This document shows, piece by piece, positions 1 through 11,182 of a DNA stretch of 64,000 bases; the first letter of the stretch is position 1; every line of letters starts with the position of its first letter. Where the stretch lies: assembly GCA_964016985.1 (NCBI GenBank), contig OZ024828.1, forward strand, positions 11,622,610 to 11,686,609, written 5' to 3'. This DNA is from Anodontia alba. Its lineage: Eukaryota > Mollusca > Bivalvia > Lucinida > Lucinidae. The translations under genes were made by a program, and so were the position numbers. The notes beneath the pieces were generated by a model. The model was not told where the DNA came from. It did not search any database and saw nothing but the letters and a program-made list of their open reading frames with translations.

Positions 1-815
1 ATGTACATTTTCTGAGCTAATTCTCGTATTTACATTACAATGACGGACATAATAGTAAAAACGACTAACCGATTTGAACGGGCCATTTTGGCGAAAATCT
101 AGTCTTTTTCACTCTGATTTATGAAGTAGGTTTCCTCCCCTTCCCCTTTCCCTCTCACCCATCCCCGCAACCTTTATACTAGAACCGGAGAGAGTGAGGG
201 TGCCATTGAAAAATCAAAAACGGAATTGCAAAGTAGACTCTGATGAGTCGGCTAGTTACGAGCCGTCTCATCTGGAGCTTCACTGTTTGCATCTAGGTAA
301 CTGTTGTGTATACAGAGTTAAAATAGTGAAACGGAAGGAAAACATTTGTTATTACACTGGCTAAAATAGTTTGGGTAAAGGATTTGACACATTTCTTATA
401 ATAAACTGAAATGCTAAACGTATGTATTTTTATTAGGAGACAATTTGCATTAAGTGTCGAAGCCTATTTCCTGGGAAAAATAAGAGAAGTGCCATCTGCT
501 AAATTAGCCCAGAGAGTGGTAAAGCTTAAGTCGAATTATAACCAGTTAATGTATTACCAATTTATTGATATATTGTGCTATACTTTGAATATTGTTGGGT
601 ACACCATAAAAAGAATATGATCAGTTTGACACAATAAGATCATACAAACACACATATATAGAGGGGAAAATGAATTGTATAAATACAATACACATTCAAA
701 TGAATGTTAATTAATATTATGAAAACAGGTATCATTCAACAATGTGTTCAAAATTGAATAAAAGATAATAATAACATTTTGCAAAATAGATAAATAGATA
801 AATAAACCAGAAAAA
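1..815. other. AT-rich intergenic DNA, no gene seen
   Basis: No coding region, RNA gene or strong repeat is supported here. The only structure is a short imperfect hairpin at about 232-297 (arms around GATGAGTCGGC and GAGCCGTCTCATC, followed by CACTGTTTGC), which resembles the small dispersed hairpin family described further on. A 69-codon open frame at 411-620 has no recognisable similarity and is probably chance. Confidence 0.5.
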
Positions 816-819
816 AAAA

Positions 820-905
820 TAATGCTTTACCCGGGGTTGAACTCGGGTCGGGAGATTCATGAAGCGGAACCGTAACCACTCCGCCATCAGACTTGTTGCT
901 TTAAG
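820..905 (-). repeat. tRNA-like SINE head or tRNA relic
   Basis: On the minus strand the block reads like the 5' part of a tRNA-derived element: an A-box-like GGCGGAGTGGTTACGG is followed about 30 bases later by a B-box-like GAGTTCAACCCC with a flanking CCCG/CGGG stem. The anticodon arm does not fold well and an AT-rich simple tail (A run, then ATAG/AAAT motifs at about 785-820) follows on the 3' side. This suits a SINE fragment or tRNA pseudogene better than a working tRNA. Confidence 0.45.
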
Positions 906-1407
906 TAACGCTGATTTTAAATGTATTTATATGCATTCGTACGGCTACCACTGCATTTTTCTTTTCAAAAACAAAATTTATCTATGTGAAGTCAAGATAA
1001 ATAGAAATTTGTAAACCAACTAAAACTTAAATATATGATTTTATAAAATAAAAGTATGAAAACAAATATAATGTATGCAAATTTAAAGTGCAAACAGTAG
1101 CGGATGCGGAGCAGTAGAATATATGTATTGCCATGAAATATGCAACACAAATCCAGTGAGACCAATATTTATGTGTCAATTACAGGATCAAAACATGGTT
1201 AGGAAATAAATATCAAACACCAGGGTAAATCTGGTTTCTGACAGATTCAAAATCGTATCCATAATTTAGCTAAATACAATTCACTTCCGTGTTTACAAAT
1301 CGTGGCAAACGTCAGACGAATTATATGACGTCATTAAATTGCTGTTTTTCTAACGTCATCAAGAGTGTCATTAAGCCCGGTTTTCCTGGAGCGGTGCTCA
1401 TATATAT

Positions 1408-1796
1408 ATTATTCGAGACTGCAAGCAACCATTAGTAGTTTTGCCATATGTTTTATCCTATGGATATATAGTTATCAAAAACCTGTTTTTTGTTTGAAGT
1501 TTTTTTGTTTGTTTTTTTTTTAAATGCCCCTTTTTCTATTCACACTTCCTGGTTGAGTAACCTATTCGAAATTGTTGAAACAAAAGGTATTAATCAAGTC
1601 TGATTAACTGCACATAATTCATCAAGACCTTTTGTTTCAACAATTTCGAATAGGTTACTCAACCAGGAAGTGTGAATAGAAAAAGGGGCATTTAAAAAAA
1701 AAAAAAAAAAAAAAAGACATGTTTTTGATAACTATATATCCATAGGGTAAAACACATGGCAAAACTACTAATGGTTGCTTGCAGTCTCGAATAATA
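1408..1796. repeat. Large inverted repeat (foldback), arms about 170-180 bp
   Basis: The left arm (1408-1587) and right arm (1628-1796) are inverted copies, separated by a loop of about 40 bases. Both begin with ATTATTCGAGACTGCAAGC at the outside and end with CCTATTCGAAATTG-type sequence at the loop. A poly-T stretch in the left arm faces a poly-A stretch in the right. Homopolymer length and a few substitutions are the main differences, so the structure is fairly young. No target duplication was identified. Confidence 0.85.
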
Positions 1797-2219
1797 TTTA
1801 TACTTTCAGCTAATTGTTTCTCAGGTGAGCGATTGTTTCCCTCTTGGCCGACGTTTTGGAGGGTTGGAGTGGAGGGGGTTCGTGCCTCGGGAAGAAGGGA
1901 ACAAACGAAATGGTTCCTTTTATAGTAGTCCACTTTCAGAAAAAATTGTGGGAGAAAATGGTTTTCTTTAGCAAAGTCCCATTTCCACATGGAAGAATAT
2001 TGTACATGAAAAGAAACTCGAAGTATCATTTTTTTTTTCTTTGTAAAAATGTCTGAAAATATTAACCATGTGCAAACCTTATCTAACTGTCGTCTGCTTA
2101 TTTGAATTCAACATGTTTAAAGGAAGAAATAAATGTTCAGGGGAGGCACATCTGTCTAGATGTCTTTGCATCCCTTAGAAATAAAATGCTCTTTTCAGAG
2201 TAGGCCTCTTTTCAGAAAG

Positions 2220-2478
2220 CATCACGAAAACATGCCTATATAGTTTTGACCCCCTTAAACCCGTTTTTATATAGTAAAACTGGGGTTTATTTTTCTTATT
2301 TCTGCTTAAAAACATAGGTTGTGGGTACTCGTTAAAACCGCCTCGTCGAGGCGGTTCTAACACGTACCCACAATCTATATTTTGAGTAGAAATCCGAAAA
2401 ATATCAGATTTAGCTGAAAATTTTCATTTTTTGGTGGTAAAATTTTCAGTATATTTGAATAGACGTGTTTTCGTAATG
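2220..2478 (-). mobile_element. Hairpin MITE copy 1 (two-arm CATYACGAAAAC family)
   Basis: Member of the family described in the findings. Outer ends are CATCACGAAAACATGCC (left) and the complement of CATTACGAAAACACG (right); the middle is a palindrome around CCGCCTCGTCGAGGCGG. The B arm (ACCCCCTTAAACCC) is on the left, hence minus by my convention. The single flanking base is G on both sides (2219 and 2479). Confidence 0.8.
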
Positions 2479-2608
2479 GTTCCAAAGTAGGGATACTTAG
2501 GAAATACATAGATCTAAATCACAAGATAGCAGATTCGGTTTTATTGAGCCTTTTCTCGAAAACACTAAATTTCCCAATTGTTGTTAGCTGATTTTTTAAC
2601 AGTTTGTG

Positions 2609-2925
2609 CATTACGAAAAACACGTCTCTTCAAATATACTGAAAATTTTACCACCAAAAAATGAAAATTTTCAGATAAAAAATCTGATATTTTTCATACT
2701 TCTGCACAACACATATGATTGTTGGTACAAATTAGAACTGCCTCGTCAAACATAGATTATTGGTACACGTAAGAACCGCCTCGTCGAGGAGGTTCTAACG
2801 GGTACCCACAATCTATGTTTTGAGCAGAAATAAGAAAAATATTGTATACCCCTGTAAACCCCAGTTTTACTATATAAAAGTGGGGTTTAAGGAGGTCAAA
2901 ATTATATAGGCGTGTTTTCGTGATG
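2609..2925 (+). mobile_element. Hairpin MITE copy 2, with partly duplicated core
   Basis: The A arm comes first (CATTACGAAAAACACG, then TTACCACCAAAAAATG), the B arm last (CCCCAGTTTTACTATA, then CGTGTTTTCGTGATG). At 317 bp it is about 40 bp longer than its relatives because half of the central palindrome (ATTGTTGGTAC...CTGCCTCG) occurs an extra time before the full core. Flanking bases are G and G. Confidence 0.8.
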
Positions 2926-3055
2926 GAATGCGTGCGCAAGAAAGCAAACAGAAGTCATAAAGGTTGTTTTCTTCTTAGATTGTTACAAAACTACTATGTG
3001 TATAAATTTAATTAGACATATTGTGGCACACCTCAAACTGTAGACGTTTATTTCA

Positions 3056-4044
3056 GGTTGAAGGACAACACTATGTTTGTATCGGCGCTATATACATTAA
3101 TGATCCTGTTTAGGGTTTCACGCTCAAACCTTAATTTTGATGCCAGACTGTTGGTCAAACAATATGGCCCTGCAATATGTCCATACACAAACTTTTGTTA
3201 CACCAACGCAACTAAAATACTGGAGGATACAAGTGACAAAATGCCGTGTTGTGCGCCATGTTCCTGTGAAGATAATTGCTGGGATTTCGGAAACTGCTGT
3301 CCTGATAAGGATTCTACTCATAATAAGGATCCTATTCAGCCATTACTTTCTGCTTGTAAAGACCCCGCGATAAAACAATTTTCTGGTATGCAGGCATATC
3401 AAGTCATTGACCATTGTCCCAGTGGGTCAAAAGATGTTACACTTCTGCAGAAATGCGACTTTGCAAACAGAACGTCAATCGAAGATTACGTGTGGGTTTC
3501 TGACAAACTAACGGGGAAGATCTTTGAAAATAAGTACTGTGCTTTATGCCATGCAGTCGTTGATGTGTTACCATGGCGAATACTTACAACTTGTATTGAA
3601 CTTTTTTTCCTGCCCTTCTCACAGACTTTCAGTTACATTCTTTCTGATTCTTGTAAATTCATTAATATAGAACCGGAAAGTTTGTCTGATGCCACAAAGA
3701 AATATGCTTGCCAGCTTCTGAGCTACTCCAAATGCAATGCAACAGGCTTTTGGAAGGATTACGTGGAAGAATTTGACACAGCATGTAATGCGTTTACGTC
3801 GATTTTCGTCCATTACGCACTCCGGGAAAGGCGCACATTCAAGAACATGTTTTGTTTTTTCTGCAATTACATTGAAGATGAGAACGTGCTTTGTCCAAAA
3901 GAGTATGGGAGTATGGATCGAAACATCTTTAACAGTTTTCAAGTGCTTCTTGATGTTGAATTATTCACTGAGTCTACTGAAGTCAATACCATGGATGGGC
4001 AATGTGGCATTGATGAACTTATGGACAGTATTATGGTTCGTACC
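3056..4044 (+). CDS. Receptor-type ectodomain exon with somatomedin-B-like knot (first coding exon)
   Basis: I read this as the first coding exon of a secreted or membrane receptor ectodomain. A good acceptor (TTTATTTCAG) ends at 3055 and the first ATG in frame is at 3073, starting a hydrophobic signal-peptide-like stretch (MFVSALYTLMILFRV). Near residues 56-79 the pattern CC-x2-C-x-C-x3-C-x5-CC (CCAPCSCEDNCWDFGNCC) matches a somatomedin-B-like cysteine knot; many further cysteines follow, including KYCALCHAVVDVLPW. The frame runs to a stop at 4066-4068, but phase-0 donors lie just before it (GTACTG at 4045 or GTTCGT at 4036), and the matching continuation starts at 11183. Proteins with this layout in molluscs often sit on adhesion-type or methuselah-like 7TM receptors (family memory, not a search). 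The exon is intact. The exact donor is uncertain. Confidence 0.65.
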
Positions 4045-5250
4045 GTACTGTTTCTCTCAGTAAAATGAACCCTCTTAACAACAATAGCAGTTGTTTCCAA
4101 ACATGTTGCCATTAAAATGACTTTGCTGTTGTAATGAATCCATAGTTTGCCGAATGATACGTATGTAATAAAGGTCTTATTCTATTTTTATTTCCTCTTA
4201 GGACTATGCTTTGGATATGCGTGATATGTGATTCTAACATATGTCTAAACTATATGTTTCTTGAAATATTAAATACAATGGTATGAATTCTGATATATTG
4301 CCACCTCTTAAGCGAGGATTTCATGCTAATCAAATTATTATTATAATAAGTTTTGTCGTTGTATAAAGAAAGTTCCTAGGCGGTACTTTCATCGTGTTAC
4401 GTTTTGTTTCATGTTAATGTTCTGTAGTGTTTCACTTACAAAGGTTTTTTTTTTTTTTTTTTAACAATTATGTAAGTTAATGTTGCATTCAGCTAAGTTT
4501 AAGTAACAAAGTAACCACCATTTTGGAAAAGGGTCAACAACTCTGCTCACCATATGTCGCTGTTTATTTTATTTATTTATTTATTTACTTATTTATTGTT
4601 TTATTTTTTTTATTGATAATTTTTAACAAAAACATACAACTGACTTTACGCATATAATACAATATAATATAGAATCATATTATATAGAGGTTGCTCAATC
4701 TTTAGTTCAAGTCCCGTGAAATGATTTTCGCGATAGTTATTTCTCGCATTATAATTTTACAAATAACAGATAACGAAAGCGCAAACAGGAATTTGTACGA
4801 TTTGCAAGCTTTTAAAAAGGTACTCCATACATCTTAAACCCAACATAGATTTATTCATATATTACACAGTTTCTTTCTGAGTTGACCATTTTTATTCTTC
4901 TAACGTCAAAAAATGACGTTATTAAATTATGATTATGATACAATCCGAGTAACAATGATACCGATATTTCTCAATATCAACACGCCATATCAAAATTGCA
5001 TGTTTTCTTTAGATCAGTAATGCTTGTCGACCATTTGCAAATCTCAAACTTTATTACCATTGTGGAATGTTAACGTTCTATGACGTGCAATTTGCTGGCG
5101 GCATTTTCACTTGACGTAAAGAATATGAAGTCACATTGGACCAAAACCTCGTTATCTGTAAATTACACTTCAAGTTTGAAAGCCGCAAGTGAAGCAATAC
5201 AACTGATTTTTGCTGAAATAATTTAATTTTACGGCTAGATTCGCTGCAAA

Positions 5251-5297
5251 ACGGCAACAGTGCAAAAACATATCGTGTTGATTTTGCACTGTTGCAA
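5251..5297. repeat. Short hairpin
   Basis: The arms GGCAACAGTGCAAAA and TTTTGCACTGTTGC are inverted copies with a loop of about 16 bases. No promoter or terminator context is visible, so it is recorded only as an inverted repeat. Confidence 0.6.
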
Positions 5298-5614
5298 GAA
5301 TGATATCACTTTCTGATATCAGTTTTGCAATAGTACAGAAAGAGCTATTTGATGCGTCAAAAAACAGAGAATAAGAAGCAAAACGGGGGGAGAAATATTT
5401 ATAGCTATATAATGATGCAGCTACATGGAAATGTGAACATTCGTAAGTAAATTTGTCAAAGATTATATTAGACTATCAAAAATTTATCAGAATTGGAGTT
5501 CCAATGTAGTATTAATCCAAACTTGCAGAATTAATGGCGTTTAGTATAGCACATATATTTGTTTGAAAAATAACTTCCTCAGTTGAAACTTTCAGGTCAT
5601 ACAACATGGAATTT

Positions 5615-5715
5615 ACCCGGCAAACGACGCCTTAACAACGTCGCATGAACGTCGATGCATGGATATTGCATCGGCATCCATACTAAGCCACACAATTGCA
5701 ATTTGCCCGCTGGGT
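5615..5715. mobile_element. Small palindromic MITE (CCCAGCGGGC-type ends)
   Basis: The ends are ACCCGGCAAACGACG and the complement of ACCCAGCGGGCAAATTG; the inside carries AACGTCGCATGAACGTCGAT repeats. Related copies with ACGT-rich interiors are at 21330-21450 and 52969-53053. No target duplication can be read with confidence. Confidence 0.55.
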
Positions 5716-6344
5716 AAGGATCTATATTATCGTATTTGCGCAAACTATCATCGTCTGTTTGTACTTTAAATAAAGTAGAATAAACAAACAAAAAAAAAAA
5801 GAAAAAAAAAAAGAAAGAAAAGAAAAGAAACACGAAAGTACATAAGGAGAGTAACAAAGGCGGTCTTTCAATCGGTAGGCCAGGCAAGACACAATATACG
5901 ATACCATCTACTGGCAAGGCATGCACTAATATATATGCTGTACCATAATACTTACGTATAACTAATTGTAAAGCAGTTCTCCGTACTTGTCCTACCTTTC
6001 CACACAGGCACACTTAGTTTGATTTTTCACAGCCTTATAAATATTCATTTTATAATTCATTTTCACTAGACGTATGAATTTGATAAGTCCAAGGAGTTCC
6101 TTTTTCTTGCATTTTCAATAAGTATTAATTCATTTAATCAAAATTTGGACTACCAAATAATACTTTCTGCTTAAGCCTGTTTAAAAGTATTTGTCTGTCT
6201 TTCTCTTTGATATTGATAACTTTATGTGGGTCTGATTGTATCAGTTACTGAGTTCACTTATTCTTACTGTAAATGTATGCAAGTTGTTTACTGTCCCCGC
6301 GCTTTTCGAAGATATTGTTATATCCACCGTCCGTCCGGCTGTCC

Positions 6345-7050
6345 GTCTGTAATCTGACACCATTGCACCTAAACCATTTGAGCTAGATTCTCGAAACTTT
6401 CACAAGCGATAGCCCTATGGATGACGACGAGAGGAACACATTCAGAATTTGAATTGACCCCTTGGGACAGAGCCAGTGGGGCGTGGCCCCGAAGGGTTCA
6501 AAATTCATTTTATACAAACATAGCCAAGTTGCAGATCGAATCGAAGGTTATGAGTAGTAGAATACAGTGGTGCAAAAATTTTGCCCCAGGGTCATGACTG
6601 GGGGACAAAAAGTAGGATTTCGGATCTTTTTTTTTTATTGTCACCCAACTCCTCTTAGGCTTTTTAGCTAGAACCTTGAACCTGTCACAGGTAATAGCCC
6701 TATGGATGAGGATTTGAGGAACGTATTCGGAATATTTGATGTGACCCCTGGGGGCAAGGCCAGTGGAGTGTGACCTCGATCGAAGGGTCCAAAATCCATT
6801 TTTACATAGTCATGTTGCATATCAAATCAAAGGTAATGAAGAGTAGAATACAATGGTGCAAAAATATGCCCTGGGGCATGTCTTGGGGTCACTAGAGGTC
6901 GAAAAGTAGGCTTTTAGGTCTTTATTTTTATTGTCACACAATTCCTCTCAGGCTTTTCAGCTAGAACCTTGAAACTTCACAGGTAATAGCTCTATGAATG
7001 AGGACTGGAGGAATGCATTTGAACGCATTTGGAATTTTGATGTGCAAGGA
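6345..7050. repeat. Tandem repeat, period about 285-293 bp, about 2.4 copies
   Basis: The anchor AGCTAGA...CTTGAA..CACAGGTAATAGCCCTATGG occurs at 6381, 6666 and 6959. Each copy then continues with a ..GAGGAA..CATTCGGAAT..TTGA block, a GACCCCT-type block, AGTAGAATACA.TGGTGCAAAAA and a T-rich tract. The third copy breaks off at about 7045. Copies differ by perhaps 15%, so the duplication is old. No open frame is shared between copies. Confidence 0.8.
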
Positions 7051-7859
7051 AATATGCGATGACGCTGGCGCGGGGATATGCGATGGCGCGCCATCGACTT
7101 GCTCTAGTTAGAAAATGTGGGTACCCGTTCTTTACGTAATTTAAATGTCACCTAAACCATAGGTGTAGGTGGGAATATTAGTGTTATTAAGCGGTAGACT
7201 CAGAAGAAGACATGCAAGTGGTATGTTTGTATCTTCGAAAAACAGTAGATCTTGACATTTATATAAATTATCTCCTGAGGACACATAAATTACCCATTTA
7301 TCACCAGGTTCTATTACGTCTAGCAGATGAAGCTCTCGAGAGTCACAAATCATAACACACACTACAGGAATTATTTGTGGTGACCGCCTATCTTACATAC
7401 ACAGATGTCCCCGCCTACCAATCTGTTTCTGCCACACAACCTCAAAAACATGTTGACAGCTCCCACTGACAATTACGTATATTAAATCATCTGGTGAACT
7501 AAAAAACGGGTCAAATGTATAGATACATAATCAAGTATTTCTGGATAATACACGACAGTGCAGTATTATATTAACCTAGAGATTCATGTGACACGTGTTA
7601 AATGTTCCAAAGAGCAAACTGTATATATTGACCTTGAAAAACAGGTCAATGACAGTAAAGTAAAAAAGGATTGCCTTTAGAAACAAAGAACACACAAAAT
7701 CACGAAAATCGGGGACTCGGTAGAGTCTCTTCATATGTAACACTGTAGATTGCGAGACATATTAAGTACTTCTCCTCCAGCGAGACACTGCATTTACCCA
7801 ACTTGGTTTGATTTTGTTGAACAGTTTTCGTTCAGTTCAATTCAGTTTCTTTGAAATAA

Positions 7860-8165
7860 TTCCTATCTTCCTCTGCCCTGAGTGAATCTTAAAATTCGCA
7901 AACTGTCTATCATTGATATTGTATGCCCATCGCTTTTCCTACCCTCCTCTCCTTTTTGCTCCGTTCTCTAAAGACATGCCTTCGTCGTGCCAGAAGATCT
8001 TGAAGCTTGTTCATCTGCGTTTCCGCATCTTCACCAAGGCTAGGAGATCGTCATATACTTCGACTGCATCCCGAATCCTGTTGCAAACCTCTTCATTCGT
8101 CTCATGCTTTTGTAGAGATTCAGAAGTCCCCGAAATGATATTATTTAAAGCATTGGATTTTTATT
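7860..8165 (-). pseudogene. Decayed non-LTR reverse transcriptase C-terminal fragment
   Basis: Read on the minus strand, one frame gives HETNEEVCNRIRDAVEVYDD and LLALVKMRKRR, followed after frameshifts by SRSSG and then KRW-type residues. This matches the well-known C-terminal pattern of animal retroelement reverse transcriptases (a K.RKLRW.GH..RSSG.AK segment followed by G.R..GR..KRWEDNI). Several frame breaks and stops mean it is a relic. The catalytic RT core is not present, and the limits are approximate. Confidence 0.55.
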
Positions 8166-8660
8166 TCAAGTTCTGATTTAAGGGTCCAGTATAAAGAAAG
8201 ATGGGTAAGATAAGTATCAGCACCTGCCTAGCTTTAGAAACTGAAGTTTTCCAAAACTGAAAGTTAAATTGAAAAAAAAAAAAAAAAAAACAAGCGAGAC
8301 GTTTTTATCCTTGCATTTGATTTTCAGTTCAAAAAGGGCTGTTTTTGTCTGTGCAATCTCGACAGGGCTTTTGTGCAATAATGTTTTCGTTCTAATGCTT
8401 ATGTTGGTGTTTTGTCAGAATATGAATAAGTGTGTGTAATAAGGTAATAAAAGAACAAATCTGATATCCCTCTTATCTAGAGCTTTGTGAGGTCTGGACT
8501 TTGCATCATATAATACAGTCAAAATGAGTAGGGTTCAGTCGTAAAGAGGATAAAAGCCGATATATTCAGTGCAAACTGCGAAAGAAATAACAAAAAAAAA
8601 GCTTGAAATCGGGCTAAAAACTGCAAAATTATGATTTTTTGTAAATAAAATGGCCTAATA

Positions 8661-9554
8661 CATTACGAAAACAAGCCGATTCAAACATATTGAAAATTTT
8701 ACAACTAAAATGGAAAATTTTTAGATAAAAATTCTGAAATTTTCATATTTCTGCTCAAAACATAGCTTGTGGTACACGTTAGAACTGTCTCGATGAGGAG
8801 GTTTTAACAAGTACCCACAGTCTATGTTTTTAAACAGAAGAAAAATAATGTATACCCGTGTAAACCCCAGTTTTACTGTAAAAATGGGGTTTAAATGGGT
8901 CAAAATTAATTAGGTACGAGGGTCCTGCAAAAAGTTTTGTCACTGGGTTCGGATAACTTCAGTGCTACATTTTATCAAACATATTTCATTACAAACCTTC
9001 AGAGTAATCCCCCTTTACTGAAACACACTTTTGTAACCTTTTTACCCAGTCGCGATAAATAGTCGTTTGGTATCTGTTGGAGATACTGATAAATAGTGCC
9101 GCCAAGAGAACTTATAGACGTATACTTATTTCCAGAGAGCATTTTTCTTAAGCCTTGGAAATGAAAAAAAAGTCACAGGGACTCAGGTCAGGTGAATAAG
9201 GTAGATGGTTTAAAACTTTCACCTTTTCAGAAGCCAAAAAAGACTTAACAACCTCACACTTATGAGAGGAGGCGTTGTCATGTAAGAGGTGGACTCCTGA
9301 CCATCCTTTGCTTGGTCGTTCTGATCCATGTTCCAATGTGACAAGTAAATTGGTCAGTGTATATGACTGCATCTATTTCAATTTGAAATAACTCGGTCAG
9401 TTGGAAAGCAATTTGCACGAAATAAATGGGTATCGTTAGCTATTCAACCCACCATTCAAGTGCAGTGAAGCATTTTAAAATATACCTGGGATAAAACTAA
9501 GGAAGTCTATTAGTGACAGAATTTTTTGCAGGACCCATGTATGTTTTCGTGATG
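8661..9554 (+). mobile_element. Hairpin MITE copy 3, split by a mariner remnant
   Basis: The A-arm end CATTACGAAAACAAGCC is at 8661 and the B-arm end TTTTCGTGATG finishes at 9554. The central palindrome (CTGTCTCGATGAGGAGG) is the most diverged in the window. The mariner copy at 8918-9539 lies in the B arm; removing it with one TA restores AGGTATGTTTTCGTGATG, the usual end. The outer flanking base is A on both sides. Confidence 0.8.
8918..9539 (-). mobile_element. Internally deleted mariner (DD34D) element, 622 bp
   Basis: The terminal inverted repeats CGAGGGTCCTGCAAAAAG and (right end, complement) CATGGGTCCTGCAAAAAA are flanked by TA on both sides (8916-8917 and 9540-9541). The minus-strand frame at 9148-9372 keeps the C-terminal catalytic part: LLHDNASSHK and, 34 residues after the Asp of HDN, the Asp of SPCDFF. 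This is the DD34D spacing of mariner. The N-terminal DNA-binding half and first Asp are missing, so this copy can move only if supplied with transposase. Confidence 0.9.
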
Positions 9555-9657
9555 ATCGATCACTCCTGCATACCTCTGTTTTCCTGACATCATATAGGGA
9601 AACAGGGTGGTGTATACTTCATAGATTTGTTAACGTAATATATAGATTTAAAATTGC

Positions 9658-9743
9658 GTTTCCGTGATATGAAAACTATGTCAAGAAGGCTTGGAAGGTT
9701 TCGCTAAGCCGGTGTGGCATATTTTCCATATCACGGGAACACG
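9658..9743. repeat. Short inverted repeat
   Basis: CGTTTCCGTGATATGAAAA at 9658 is inverted as TTTTCCATATCACGGGAACA at 9721. It could be the two ends of a small foldback element. A (TA)n tract follows shortly after. Confidence 0.6.
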
Positions 9744-9795
9744 ATTTAGTATTCTGTTTAATATAATTAAAGCATTTCCGATGTCTCTAATGAAC

Positions 9796-9810
<15 letters not shown>

Positions 9811-9862
<52 letters not shown>
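9811..9862. repeat. (TA)n microsatellite
   Basis: About 26 TA dinucleotides directly after an A run; open frames made of IYIY repeats across it are artefacts. Confidence 0.95.
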
Positions 9863-9865
<3 letters not shown>

Positions 9866-10168
9866 AACGCTGATTATTGCATAAAAAGCAGTGTCGCACG
9901 TTATTAACAGTTGTGCATTAACCGGCGAAAAGCCGTGTATTAACAAGGCAATTCACGCACTGTTAATGCACAGCTACACAACTTTCAATATGCTGATACC
10001 GGGGCCACAGAATTGTTGGCGTTAAAAGATGTGTACTACCGTGCCCTCGATCTGGCATATAGTACGTGGAAATAGCGTTCGCGCGACATCGGTGAAAAGG
10101 CGAAACAAAACAGTGCAAGAAATAACGCGAAATGTAGCAAATGTTTTCAGTTTTTATGGAGTAATAGC

Positions 10169-10305
10169 GATCGAACATGTTTTTTCAATGCATTAACATT
10201 CGTTAGGTCCCTTGGGAGGTGTTGAAAACCGCGGCCTTCGGTCTTGGTTTTCAACACCTCCCATGGGACCTGGCGAGTGTTAATGCATGAAAAACCATGT
10301 TTGAT
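10169..10305. repeat. Near-perfect palindrome, arms about 67 bp
   Basis: Left arm GATCGAACATG...GGGAGGTGTTGAAAACCGC is repeated inverted as GGTTTTCAACACCTCCCATG...CATGTTTGATCC with almost no loop. Shorter motifs of the same type (TGCATTAAC, GTTAATGCA) also occur upstream at about 9910-9972. It looks like the centre or one end of a larger foldback element spanning about 9870-10305. Confidence 0.75.
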
Positions 10306-10555
10306 CCCTATATTGATAGTGCGCAGTAATACATCGACAGTCTAGTGACACCAAAAGCCACGGTCAATGTGTACTGTTTCTTTCTACTTGATTATGTTTC
10401 GTTTTCTTACTTTTTTATGTAGTTGCGACAAAACCATATAAATATAAGGCAGTAATATTATCACTAGTGAAATATTTTAATGTACAAAGATACTAAACTC
10501 TCTCAATAGAAAGTAATAGGAATTTCATTTAAGGTATATTATGTAAGGCAAACTA

Positions 10556-10887
10556 CAGTCGACTCTCGTTATCTCGAAATGCAAGGGACTCTATGAAACA
10601 CTTCGAGATATCAATACTTCGACATCAGATTTGCGTTAATGTGGAAAACAATTAATCGAACAACCAGCTTTAAAAGAATGAATATGTAATTTGACTCCCA
10701 AGTTAGAGATACATTGAAAATATTGTGGAAAAGAGAAAAAAATTGCTCTTTAGGAGCAATTTCTCCTCTTTTCCACAATATTTTGTTGCCTGTTGGTAGA
10801 TCTCTGTGTTAAAACAGAGACCAGATTTTCATTTGGATATAAGCGGTTATGCGAGATAAGCGAGGTCGAAATAACGAAAGTCGACTG
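10556..10887. mobile_element. pogo/Tigger-like MITE, 332 bp
   Basis: The ends CAGTCGACTCTCGTTATCTC and (complement) CAGTCGACTTTCGTTATTTC are good terminal inverted repeats, with TA on the left side (10554-10555). The centre holds a second hairpin: AATATTGTGGAAAAGAG inverted as CTCTTTTCCACAATATT around TTGCTCTTTAGGAGCAA. There is no coding sequence, so the element is non-autonomous. Confidence 0.75.
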
Positions 10888-11182
10888 TTTACCCGTGCAG
10901 CTACGATTTACTTTTTTCTGATAATCTGCGCCGTAACGTTAGGAAGCGTACTTTCGGACATGCGCGCCCAACGAAGATTCAAATTAGCATGCACATCCAC
11001 GCAGTCTGGTTAGATACTTTATTGTACGCAAATAGAAACTTTGCATCCTTGGCTATCAAAACTGTAGTAAGTGACGATTCTAATCAGACTGTTCCAATGC
11101 GCAGGCTGATTTAAATCTTCGCTGGGCGCACGTACGATTTCTTTCGTTGCGGTTTGTAGGTGTATATACTTTTCATTTCTAG

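Larger units (their letters stand above)
4045..11182 (+). other. Inferred 7.1 kb intron, filled with repeats
   Basis: If the two exons belong together, this is their intron: donor at 4045 (or 4036) and acceptor TTTCATTTCTAG ending at 11182. It contains, in order, AT-rich DNA with a T run (4447), a short hairpin (5251-5297), a small palindromic MITE, a 290-bp tandem repeat, a decayed RT fragment, a MITE carrying a mariner remnant, a TA microsatellite, a long palindrome and a pogo-like MITE. The stretches 4070-5250 and 7100-7850 hold nothing I can name. Confidence 0.5.

Noticed and set aside
5597..6013. 138-codon minus-strand frame
   Set aside because: Dominated by a phenylalanine run from an A-rich tract, and it crosses the palindromic MITE at 5615-5715.
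7141..7362. 73-codon minus-strand frame with a protein-like residue mix
   Set aside because: No family recognised, no splice or promoter context, and it lies in a presumed intron full of repeats. Kept only as a possibility.
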